A DNA stretch of 6,251 bases from Clostridia bacterium (GTDB lineage: Bacteria > Bacillota_A > Clostridia > Oscillospirales > CAG-272), in assembly GCA_017462445.1 (NCBI GenBank), contig JAFTRB010000039.1, positions 1-6,251 of the forward strand, given 5' to 3'. Position 1 is the first letter of the stretch; every line of letters starts with the position of its first letter. The notes under the pieces are model-generated. The model had not been told where the DNA came from and did no database searches. It saw only the letters and a program-made list of their open reading frames with translations. This document shows, in pieces, positions 1-6,223 of this stretch. The position numbers were made by a program, and so were the translations under genes.

Positions 1-1127
1 CTCCAGCTCCAGGCGAACACCTTGATATCAGGGCTCACACGGCGCGCACCCGTAACGATTGAGGAAACAACCTCGGTTATGACCTCGCCGACGCTCTTTT
101 TCTTACATCTGGGACAGGAGCATTCGATACCGTCCGAGCCCGAGTGGGAATAGCAATTAGTCAGGTTCTCTGACCTTGTAATAGTGAAGAAGCCACCGAG
201 CGTGGGAACATTTTTACATATATATTCAATCGAATTTTCTAAATAGCCTTTAACCTCGGGGACACTTACGCAGAGGCAAGCCTCCTCACCTCTTGTATGT
301 CCCTTCAGGTCAGGATGCTTATCAAAGAAGGCTATGGGCATCGACCTTGGCTCGTTTATGTATAAATACAGCTTGATGCCGTATCTCCCAAGCCTGTCTG
401 CCATTTTTCGCATTCTGTCAATACGCTCCTCATATCCTACGGAAAGCGAAGGCTCGAAGGGATATGGAGCGAGCTGTGACAGCACTCCCTGTGTCCAAAG
501 TCCGTTTATTCCAAGACTTTGATACGCCTTTAGCTGTTCATCCGAGAGGAATTCCTCGCTATCCACATCGAAGGCGTGCTGATACAGCCCCGAAAAGGCG
601 TATATCATTCTCGTCTTAAAGCGCTCCTCGCCCGAGAACTCAATTTCCGGCACATCGTAATCGAACTCAAAGGGCCTCTTGCCGTCTATGGAAACATCGC
701 TCATCGCCTCTTTGATTTTCTCGGTAGCCCGCCTTTCCTCATCGGTCAATTCCCGATATTCCACCCTCTCACAATAGGGCTTCTCCCCAAGCTTTACATC
801 AAGGAAGTCGTCATCCCTGAGTGTTCTTGCAAGCTCCTGCTCGTTCATTTCAAGAAGCTCCAGCAGCTGCTCATAGGGCAGAATATGCCACATACGGCGA
901 ATAATAGTGATATATCCGCGCTTAAGCCAGATATCTCCCGGCTCATATTCGGGCAGACCCATCTCCCGCGCAGCCTTCTCAACCTGCTCTACGCTTGTAC
1001 CAAGCAGACCTGCAATTTTTTCCTTGGGTATATATTCGTAAGCCCTGAAGATAAAGGCTTGGTGTCTTGTTGGAAAATGCGGCAAGCATATAGCGGGCTT
1101 GCCTATCTTGGGAAGCGAATATAACAT
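1..1127 (-). CDS. Glycosidase-like (beta/alpha)8-barrel protein, C-terminus cut by window edge
   Basis: The frame starts with ATG at 1125-1127 and stays open for 375 codons to the window edge. A GGAGGAG ribosome binding site lies 6 nt upstream, behind its own promoter. Residues 33-60 look like a small helix-turn-helix-like segment (IPKEKIAGLLGTSVEQVEKA). Residues 64-115 form a block (GDIWLKRGYITIIRRMWHILPY, then LRDDDF) that I associate with a family of uncharacterised glycosidase-like proteins. From about 170 the pattern is barrel-like: a strand at 251-257 (IKLYLYI) followed by NEPR (258-261), then GGFFTITRSEN (311-321) with an acidic Glu320 at a strand end. A cysteine cluster follows (C325, H328, C336-x-C338-P-R-C341), reminiscent of the C-x-C-x-x-C seen in some GH20/DUF4838-like enzymes. 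No signal peptide is seen, so it is probably cytoplasmic. The substrate is unknown. The barrel and enzyme assignment is inference from motif style and the neighbouring GH95 gene. The coding status is secure. Confidence 0.85.
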   Translation of the reverse strand, partial: MLYSLPKIGKPAICLPHFPTRHQAFIFRAYEYIPKEKIAGLLGTSVEQVEKAAREMGLPEYEPGDIWLKRGYITIIRRMWHILPYEQLLELLEMNEQELARTLRDDDFLDVKLGEKPYCERVEYRELTDEERRATEKIKEAMSDVSIDGKRPFEFDYDVPEIEFSGEERFKTRMIYAFSGLYQHAFDVDSEEFLSDEQLKAYQSLGINGLWTQGVLSQLAPYPFEPSLSVGYEERIDRMRKMADRLGRYGIKLYLYINEPRSMPIAFFDKHPDLKGHTRGEEACLCVSVPEVKGYLENSIEYICKNVPTLGGFFTITRSENLTNCYSHSGSDGIECSCPRCKKKSVGEVITEVVSSIVTGARRVSPDIKVFAWSW

Positions 1128-1130
1128 AAT

Positions 1131-1140
1131 TATCTCCTCC
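1131..1140 (-). promoter_or_regulatory. Ribosome binding site of the glycosidase-like gene
   Basis: Read on the minus strand, GGAGGAG followed by a 6-nt AT-rich spacer precedes the ATG at 1127. Just upstream (about 1140-1151) CCCC and GGGG can pair across a GNRA-type GGGA tetraloop next to the ribosome binding site. The stem is only 4 bp and its role is uncertain. Confidence 0.75.
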
Positions 1141-1162
1141 CCTCCCGGGGCGTTTTTATTTT

Positions 1163-1191
1163 ATTCTAGCACAAACAATTATACAAATCAA
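1163..1191 (-). promoter_or_regulatory. SigA-type promoter for the glycosidase-like gene
   Basis: On the minus strand, the -35 box is TTGATT (1186-1191), followed by a 17-nt spacer and the -10 box TAGAAT (1163-1168). A TG one base before the -10 box makes it an extended -10. Predicted transcription start is near 1156, giving a leader of roughly 30 nt. It sits directly after the terminator of the upstream oxidoreductase gene, so this gene is a separate transcription unit. Confidence 0.65.
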
Positions 1192-1195
1192 TAGA

Positions 1196-1234
1196 GTAAA
1201 ACACAAAAGAGGAGCTTACGGTGAAGCCCCTCTT
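1196..1234 (-). terminator. Intrinsic terminator of the oxidoreductase gene
   Basis: On the minus strand, AAGAGGGGCTT and AAGCTCCTCTT form an 11-bp stem with one G-U pair around a 6-nt loop (arms at 1224-1234 and 1207-1217). A T-rich tail (TTTTGTGTTTTA) follows immediately. It begins 7 nt after the stop codon of the FAD oxidoreductase. There is no matching T-tract on the plus strand, so it acts in the direction of the genes. Confidence 0.85.
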
Positions 1235-1240
1235 AATAAT

Positions 1241-2929
1241 TTATTTCACCTCAAAGGAGAACAGTCTGAAGTCGGGTGAGCCATTAGTAGAGATGGGAAC
1301 AAAGCGAAGGCGCTTTACCCTCCAATTTACATTATGACGCACAAGCCTTTGGTGATTATTCTTAACCTCCAGGCTAAAGCTTTCGCCCTCTTCATTCTCA
1401 CCCTCAAGCCGATATTCCTTGATAAGTGTCGATGGAAGCTTGAATTTTGTCTGTACAAGCGGATAGTTGCAGGGCATATTGTGGTAGTCGCGGTTCATAT
1501 CGTTGTCAAACACCAGGCGAACCTCGCTGATATCCGCATCGCCCTCGAAGCAATATTCGATATAGTCGCCCTCCTTGCCGACCCACAGATTGCCTTCGCC
1601 CCTGTCAATGCCGTTGCGAACAACATCGGCGGAGCATAAAGCGGTTCTTGTCAGCTCTGAAACATTGCGAGCGTGCCAGGGGATAAAGCAATCGTCATCC
1701 ATTAGTGTCTGTTGCAGTCTTTCAATGTCAACGCTCTCCACAGGACAGCCTTCGTTTATAGCCTGTGCCACCGCTGCTCCAAGAGCCTGACCTAATACAG
1801 CACAGGTTGCCATTACACGGGAGGAGGACAGAGCCGCGTGAGTAACGCTTATGTTCCTTCCGGCAAATACCAGGTTTTCAATATTCTTGGAAATCATTGC
1901 TCTGAGGGGCAGACCCCAGGGCTGAGGCGCGGGATGGAATATGGTGGGATAGCCCTTGTCATAGTAGAAGCCGGCAGGGAAGTGGTCGTCCATCGACCAG
2001 CCCGCATAGGCAACTATATCAGGGAAGCGCCCCTCCGCCTCTACATCGTTTTGCGTAACTATGTATTTGCCAACATATCGGCGGCTTTCTCTTTTTCCGG
2101 GGTAGAAGCCGATCCATTCAAGCTCCCAGTTGTCCACATCATGCTCGCCGCGGTTCTTCATATGGTCCCATACTCCGTAGCAGATCTTGAGCAGCTCATC
2201 TCGGCATCTGTCGGTATCGTGGATGCAGTCCCACTCTCCGCCAAGCTCGATCCACCAGAAGTTTGTATCACGGAAATGCTCCTTGAAGGGCAGATCCGCA
2301 TCCGTCTCATATACATTCGCCCAGGAGGGAGGAATAAAGGTTGTCTTATGGTCTGTCTCGCGGATTTGAATTAGACAGCTCATACCCATCGTCTTTTTGT
2401 CTGCCACATCGGGAGGAATAGTCTCGTCAAAATCGGACTTCGCCTCTCTGCCATACATGTATTCAGCGCCCGAAAGCGGAGCGAGTATGGAGTCTCCCGA
2501 GCAATCGGCAAAATATTTTGCCTCTATAATATGGAAGGTCTCTGCATTGGATTGCCAGGCCTTAATGCTCACGATTTTATCACCGTCCATAGTAGCGTCA
2601 AGGCAGGAGGAATTCAGCAGTAGAGTAATATTCTCCTCCGCCATTGCCTTTTCATATAAAACGCTATCCCAGATGGGGAACTTAAGCCCTGTATTCTGGT
2701 AGAAGTTTTCAAGGAAAATTTCCTCGATAATACCTCCCTCGCGATTGTCCTTGCCGTGACAGCCGCCAATCCACATTCTTATCTCGCTCGAGGCGTTACC
2801 GCCAAGCACAGGACGGTCCTGAACAAGAACGACCCGAATTCCGTGCCTTGCCGCCGCAATGGCGCAGCACAGTCCGCTCATACCACCGCCAACAACGCAT
2901 AAATCGGTAACATAATTCAGAGTTCTCAT
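1241..2929 (-). CDS. FAD-dependent oxidoreductase (FAD_oxidored family) with C-terminal beta domain
   Basis: A 562-residue flavoprotein that probably oxidises a sugar, glycoside or derived metabolite. Its substrate and electron acceptor are unknown. Near the N-terminus is a Rossmann dinucleotide-binding motif (VVGGGMSGL, about 12-20) followed by GGNASSE (43-49), typical of Pfam FAD_oxidored proteins. Other family marks are FADCSGDS (140-147), PGKRESRRYVG (277-287), and the FAD-contacting AGRNISVTHAALSSSRVMATCAVLGQALG stretch (about 356-384). The last 130 residues (WVGKEGDYIEY onward, ending FRLFSFEVK) resemble the beta-sandwich tail often appended to these enzymes. No signal peptide or membrane segment is seen, so it is cytoplasmic. 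I chose the ATG at 2927-2929, preceded by AGGGGG with a 4-nt spacer. An in-frame ATG at 2950 would add 7 residues but lies almost at the predicted transcription start (about 2953) and lacks a ribosome binding site. The gene has its own promoter and terminator. The family is secure; the role in glycan breakdown is inferred from the flanking genes. Confidence 0.92.
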   Translation of the reverse strand: MRTLNYVTDLCVVGGGMSGLCCAIAAARHGIRVVLVQDRPVLGGNASSEIRMWIGGCHGKDNREGGIIEEIFLENFYQNTGLKFPIWDSVLYEKAMAEENITLLLNSSCLDATMDGDKIVSIKAWQSNAETFHIIEAKYFADCSGDSILAPLSGAEYMYGREAKSDFDETIPPDVADKKTMGMSCLIQIRETDHKTTFIPPSWANVYETDADLPFKEHFRDTNFWWIELGGEWDCIHDTDRCRDELLKICYGVWDHMKNRGEHDVDNWELEWIGFYPGKRESRRYVGKYIVTQNDVEAEGRFPDIVAYAGWSMDDHFPAGFYYDKGYPTIFHPAPQPWGLPLRAMISKNIENLVFAGRNISVTHAALSSSRVMATCAVLGQALGAAVAQAINEGCPVESVDIERLQQTLMDDDCFIPWHARNVSELTRTALCSADVVRNGIDRGEGNLWVGKEGDYIEYCFEGDADISEVRLVFDNDMNRDYHNMPCNYPLVQTKFKLPSTLIKEYRLEGENEEGESFSLEVKNNHQRLVRHNVNWRVKRLRFVPISTNGSPDFRLFSFEVK

Positions 2930-2933
2930 AAAT

Positions 2934-2938
2934 CCCCC
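2934..2938 (-). promoter_or_regulatory. Ribosome binding site deciding the oxidoreductase start
   Basis: The G-run of AGGGGG ends 4 nt before the ATG at 2929. The alternative in-frame ATG at 2950 has no such site in front of it, so this site supports the shorter protein. Confidence 0.7.
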
Positions 2939-2959
2939 TATAAATGTCATTTTGAGATG

Positions 2960-2988
2960 ATTATATCACAAAGATAAAAACGATACAA
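2960..2988 (-). promoter_or_regulatory. SigA-type promoter for the FAD oxidoreductase gene
   Basis: On the minus strand, TTGTAT (2983-2988) and a perfect TATAAT (2960-2965) are separated by 17 nt. The predicted start is near 2953, giving a leader of about 24 nt. Directly upstream (2989-3004) is a 15-nt A/T palindrome, CTTTTTT-G-AAAAAAG, in the place where an UP-element would lie. Confidence 0.75.
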
Positions 2989-3326
2989 CCTTTTTTCAAA
3001 AAAGAGCGAAAAGCACAGCATTTTGAGCCGAATTTGAAAGCCTTAAATGAGCAAAGCCCCCTTGCTATACCCAAGGCGAGCCGCACCAAGCCTTCTCCTG
3101 TGGGATGAAGGGAAAGATATCCGCTTGCGTGTCCATCTTGATATGAGGTGTCACCCAAGCAAGCACCCCACCAATTATCAGCCTCTTCACATTCCTGTAT
3201 ATCATAGTTCACACCCCCACAAGCGCAGCCGCTTGTGGGGGTGTCTATAATTAATAATTAAGGCTAACCGATAGGAAAACCTAGCCCGTACTATAATAAT
3301 AACGCTACGGCTTCTATGCGCTCGGC
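2989..3326. other. Intergenic region with structured, possibly repeat-derived DNA
   Basis: I see no gene here. An 83-codon frame with a GTG start (2961-3212, minus) overlaps the promoter and does not look like a protein. The region holds an A/T palindrome (2990-3004) and a block at 2999-3052 that partly matches DNA upstream of the GH95 gene. It also holds the 15-bp hairpin at 3211-3244, AT-rich near-palindromic DNA at 3245-3260, and a weaker imperfect hairpin with GGCTA/TAGCC arms (3262-3286). Two copies of GCTACGG (3304-3310 and 3331-3337) flank the stop codon of the membrane-protein gene. Such a mixture is common in interspersed intergenic repeats of Clostridia, but repeat status needs a genome comparison. 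Confidence 0.5.
3211..3244. repeat. Perfect 15-bp inverted repeat (GC-rich hairpin)
   Basis: ACACCCCCACAAGCG (3211-3225) and its exact reverse complement (3230-3244) surround the 4-nt loop CAGC. It lies 82 nt past the stop codon of the small membrane-protein gene, so it could stop or protect the 3' end of the GH95 operon transcript. Neither side has a proper T-tract: the plus side continues CTATAATTAATAA and the minus side GAACTATG. It is therefore not a textbook intrinsic terminator and may instead be a 3'-end stabiliser or part of a mobile repeat. Confidence 0.8.
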
Positions 3327-3746
3327 TTATGCTACGGTAACAATATTCCTGATATGCTCCTTAAGCCTTTTTGCATTCCTGAAGTATCCAAAATAGAACA
3401 GGAGCCAAGCGAAGGGAATTCCGAAAATCGATAAAAGGCAAGCCCAATAAAACGGCAGAACCATAATATGCACGATCAAATTCATTCTTATTGTCACCGA
3501 AACCCTATTGTGTCCGTCAATCTCTTTAATTTTCGCTCTCCCGATAGGGACAAAGGAATTGTGTGAATGTCCTACTATAAATGATTTGCGAGCCCTCTCA
3601 GCGAGGAAAAAGCCCTCTTCTGTATATTCTCCGTAATAGTTCTCGTCCTCATCAATAAGGAAAAATTTTAGGTTTCTCCTGATTTGTTCCTCTGTCAAAT
3701 CGGTTTCCAGCTCAAATTTTTCATATAAAAGCAGGTGCTTTAACAT
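3327..3746 (-). CDS. Small membrane protein of unknown function
   Basis: A 139-residue protein. The first 85 residues are soluble, beginning with LLLYEKFELETDLTEEQIRRNL (about 5-26). They continue with a strand-rich stretch (FFLAERARKSFIVGHSHNSFVPIGRAKIKEIDGHNRVSVTIRMNL, about 46-90). A hydrophobic segment at about 90-122 could form one long or two short membrane helices, followed by a basic tail. This layout (KF-LET-L, then a R-x-x-NSF-P-x-x-G-x-I element, then V-x-I-x-M and a membrane hairpin) resembles a widespread bacterial protein type with no known function. It starts 17 nt after the GH95 stop codon and has no promoter of its own, so it is likely co-transcribed and perhaps translationally coupled. 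The only ribosome binding site-like sequence (AAAAAGGA, 3747-3754) abuts the ATG with no spacer. A stop codon 12 nt upstream rules out a longer form. What it has to do with sugar breakdown is unknown. Confidence 0.82.
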   Translation of the reverse strand: MLKHLLLYEKFELETDLTEEQIRRNLKFFLIDEDENYYGEYTEEGFFLAERARKSFIVGHSHNSFVPIGRAKIKEIDGHNRVSVTIRMNLIVHIMVLPFYWACLLSIFGIPFAWLLFYFGYFRNAKRLKEHIRNIVTVA

Positions 3747-3763
3747 TCCTTTTTACGCTTTCT

Positions 3764-5992
3764 TTACTTGATATTGATTACCGCGGTGTCATTTGGCAAA
3801 AGCTCAAGCGTTACAAATTCACCCTCCTTGGCAAGAACGCATTCCGTCCTGCCGTTATCAAGGTACAGGGTACGATCGGCTGCCCCGGGAATACACAGGC
3901 GCACCGTCATTGCCCTCTCTGCCGACAGTCGTATCTCCTTCACTCCGTCAGCATCCCTCACCGCCGAGACTAAAACGCCACCGCGGCTTCTCAGCCTATC
4001 GAAGGATATTTCCCGACATTTCCACTCATCAGGGATAGCAGGGAAGAGATGAATATAGCCCATATGGTCCTGCATCAGCATCTCGTGAAGAGCATCGCAG
4101 AAGCCAAAGGAGGACTCCAGAGTAAAGGGCCTGTAATGGAAGGTTGAGTAGCCGTAATGCTTGAAGTCACCGTTGAGGTGGAAGCCATTCTCCCCGACGA
4201 AGCCGTGAGAGAAGGTGTGCAGATATTGGTATGCTCCGTTGCCATTCTCCGCCATCGCATATATCTGAGCCGCCATTCCGTAGCTAAAGCCAATCCACAT
4301 ACCCGTTCCAAGCCTCTCAAGCTCGTGTAGTGTCTTGCTGTATATCGCCCTGTTCCTCTTGCTATCGTGGTTTATCAAATGAAGAGGATAGAGACACATA
4401 AGGTGCGAGAAGTGCCTGTGCGACTCGTTAAGCCCCTCTCCCTTGCACAGAAGAATTCTATCTCCGTCAAGGGCGATGTCGTCAAGCCCTGCAAGGGCAG
4501 AAGCCCATCTTCCCTTGTTTTCGGCATCTCCAAGCTGCTCCGCATACCTTTCAAGAGTGATATAGAGATAACGCATCAGGGCAAGGTCAAAGTTAGAGTT
4601 CGGCTCAAGATAAGCCTCCCTATTATTATCGTGGATTTCGGGAGATGAGGAAACGGGAAGATAAAGCCTGCCGTCCCTCTCAACAAGTATTCCAAGGATA
4701 GCCTCGCCAATCTCGCTCATAAAGGGATAGCAACGCTCCTTTAAGAATACCTCGTCCCCGGTATAAAGATAATATTCGTCAAAGCTCTGTGCAGTCCATA
4801 TAGACATAGTCGGAGACATCGCATACTGCGCCCAGCCGCCCATCGGCTTGCCGTCAATGGTGGACACACCCGGTATGAGCAGTCCCTCAACACCAAAGAA
4901 GTCACGGGCATAGCGCCTGAAGGCATCTCTCAGATCCCAAAGATAGTCGAGGAACACCTCGCCCTCGGGCAAGCGGTTTGCCTTAAGATATGGCTGGTAG
5001 GATAGCTGTGTATTTGTATCGTGGTGGTAGTCCCCCTTCCAGGGCGGAAGCATATCATTGTCCGCCGTCCACACGCCCTGAAGCGGCATTGGATAGAAGC
5101 CCTTGCGGCTACAGGAGGCAAAGAGATACATAGAGCGGTAATACACCCGCTCAATCATCTCGTCACCGAGGTTGATTTCAGACCTGCTCCAGTATTCTTG
5201 CCACCACTCTCGGTGCGAAGCAATAAGCGAGTCATAGCCCTCACTTGCCGCGCAAAGAAGGCTTTCCTTGCACCTAGCTATATAATCCTCTTCGTCTGCA
5301 TTTGTCCCGATGGTGAAATATAGCTCTCGCCAATCTCCCTTGTTTATCTCCAGCAAAATAATGCTATAAACAAAATCTGTGAGTGTTTTTTGTACAGTAT
5401 AGCAGAATTCGCCGTCCTTAACTATCTCGGCCGGGGGATATCCAAGCCCCCTCTCGTTGCATATGCCCGAGGAATTGGCCTCATCCTCGGCACTCTTTGA
5501 AATATAGCTTGGTATATGAATATCCATGCTGTATTCGCCCTTGATGCGAAAGACGCCTACAAATTCGGTGGCGCTCATAAAGCCCTCAAGCCGTACATCG
5601 CTATTTTCGTCGCACACCTTCGTTACAGCATCGGCAATCGAGAGGGAGAAGCTTGGAGAAAAATTCTCCTTAAAGGAAAGCTCAAGCCTTCCGGCAGTCA
5701 CCTTTGACGGGTAGGCGGTAGCGCGATACACGGTGTCAAAAAGACGGGTAAGCTCAAGCCAATCCTCCTTTTTGCCGCTCTCCTTAAGCCTTACCAAATT
5801 TTTATAATTAAAGCCCTCCTCCAGCGTTGCAGGCGCAGGTCGGGAGTCCCAGAGATCCACTCTGTCAAGCGAGAGGCGAATTTCCTCATCTCCGTATACA
5901 AGCGCGCCAAGCCTTCCGTTACCGAGAGGCATAGCCTCGTCCCAGCTTGTTATAGAGCCCCTTTGCTCCATATTGTATTTTTCAAGCATCAT
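3764..5992 (-). CDS. GH95-type glycoside hydrolase (alpha-L-fucosidase-like, specificity uncertain)
   Basis: A 742-residue, probably cytoplasmic enzyme (no signal peptide) expected to remove a terminal sugar from an oligosaccharide. The N-terminal beta domain carries the family mark WDEAMPLGNGRLGALVYG (17-34). The (alpha/alpha)6-type catalytic region runs from about 280 to 650. It contains GDYHHDTNTQLSYQPYL (320-336), ESHRHFSHLMCLYPLHLI (523-540), FTLESSFGFCDALHEML (623-639) and GYIHLFPAIPDEW (645-657). The C-terminal beta part starts near RSRGGVLVSA (668-677). By motif comparison with the Bifidobacterium 1,2-alpha-L-fucosidase of GH95, Asn421-x-Asn423 becomes Asp325-x-Asn327, Asp766 becomes Glu626, and the general acid is probably Glu523 next to HRH. 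The usual NYWP is SYQP. These changes suggest a divergent subfamily whose substrate may not be fucose. It starts at the first of two adjacent ATGs (5990-5992), 6 nt after AAAAGGAG; the second (5987-5989) is also usable. It is the first gene of an operon with the small membrane protein. Confidence 0.92.
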   Translation of the reverse strand: MMLEKYNMEQRGSITSWDEAMPLGNGRLGALVYGDEEIRLSLDRVDLWDSRPAPATLEEGFNYKNLVRLKESGKKEDWLELTRLFDTVYRATAYPSKVTAGRLELSFKENFSPSFSLSIADAVTKVCDENSDVRLEGFMSATEFVGVFRIKGEYSMDIHIPSYISKSAEDEANSSGICNERGLGYPPAEIVKDGEFCYTVQKTLTDFVYSIILLEINKGDWRELYFTIGTNADEEDYIARCKESLLCAASEGYDSLIASHREWWQEYWSRSEINLGDEMIERVYYRSMYLFASCSRKGFYPMPLQGVWTADNDMLPPWKGDYHHDTNTQLSYQPYLKANRLPEGEVFLDYLWDLRDAFRRYARDFFGVEGLLIPGVSTIDGKPMGGWAQYAMSPTMSIWTAQSFDEYYLYTGDEVFLKERCYPFMSEIGEAILGILVERDGRLYLPVSSSPEIHDNNREAYLEPNSNFDLALMRYLYITLERYAEQLGDAENKGRWASALAGLDDIALDGDRILLCKGEGLNESHRHFSHLMCLYPLHLINHDSKRNRAIYSKTLHELERLGTGMWIGFSYGMAAQIYAMAENGNGAYQYLHTFSHGFVGENGFHLNGDFKHYGYSTFHYRPFTLESSFGFCDALHEMLMQDHMGYIHLFPAIPDEWKCREISFDRLRSRGGVLVSAVRDADGVKEIRLSAERAMTVRLCIPGAADRTLYLDNGRTECVLAKEGEFVTLELLPNDTAVINIK

Positions 5993-5998
5993 AATGCA

Positions 5999-6006
5999 CT
6001 CCTTTT
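5999..6006 (-). promoter_or_regulatory. Ribosome binding site of the GH95-type gene
   Basis: AAAAGGAG on the minus strand, 6 nt from the first ATG and 9 nt from the second. Both adjacent ATGs are within usable range, with a difference of one residue. Confidence 0.75.
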
Positions 6007-6072
6007 GTGTTTACTCTGATTTCTTCCATAAATAATAGGAAATAACAGGGTAGAATAGCATTCCCTTTTTTC

Positions 6073-6101
6073 ATTATACAATAGCAGAAAGCTTTTTTCA
6101 A
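6073..6101 (-). promoter_or_regulatory. Strong SigA-type promoter of the GH95 operon
   Basis: On the minus strand, TTGAAA (6096-6101) and a perfect TATAAT (6073-6078) are separated by 17 nt. The predicted start is near 6066, giving a leader of about 73 nt, longer than those of the other two promoters in the window. I saw no clear catabolite-repression (cre) site or riboswitch in the leader. Confidence 0.78.
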
Positions 6102-6104
6102 TAT

Positions 6105-6143
6105 AAAAAGCAAAAAACCTGCTAAATAAAGTCAATAGGTTTT
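6105..6143 (-). terminator. Possible terminator of an upstream gene
   Basis: On the minus strand, AAAACCT and AGGTTTT (6137-6143 and 6114-6120) can pair across a 16-nt loop, and a T-rich run (TTTTTTGCTTTTT) follows. The stem is short and AT-rich with a large loop, so it is a weak candidate. It would end transcription entering from beyond the window just before the GH95 promoter. Confidence 0.35.
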
Positions 6144-6191
6144 AAGAAAAAATCGAAAATATTTGTGAGCTTAAAAAGAGCGCAGAACAGC

Positions 6192-6223
6192 ATGGCGGTT
6201 AGATCTATGGATTTAATCGCCAT
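6192..6223. repeat. 32-nt palindrome, fully paired as plus-strand RNA
   Basis: The two 16-nt halves pair along their whole length when read as plus-strand RNA, with three G-U pairs; a few central bases would open as a loop. In minus-strand RNA those three positions become A-C mismatches. The outer ends are ATGGCG and CGCCAT. On the plus strand TTTG follows, giving a terminator-like look, but I see no plus-strand gene that it would serve. It lies upstream of the GH95 promoter. Confidence 0.6.

Noticed and set aside
576..1124. 182-codon plus-strand frame
   Set aside because: It is exactly antisense to the glycosidase-like gene, which has a promoter, a ribosome binding site and family-like motifs. 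This is a shadow frame.
1838..2374. 178-codon plus-strand frame
   Set aside because: Antisense to the FAD oxidoreductase, with no ribosome binding site or recognisable motif.
2930..2950. Longer oxidoreductase start (ATG at 2950)
   Set aside because: It lies within about 3 nt of the predicted transcription start and has no ribosome binding site, while the ATG at 2929 has one.
2961..3212. 83-codon minus-strand frame with GTG start
   Set aside because: It overlaps the oxidoreductase promoter, its start lies inside the hairpin arm, it has no convincing ribosome binding site, and its composition is not protein-like. More likely it is intergenic repeat DNA.
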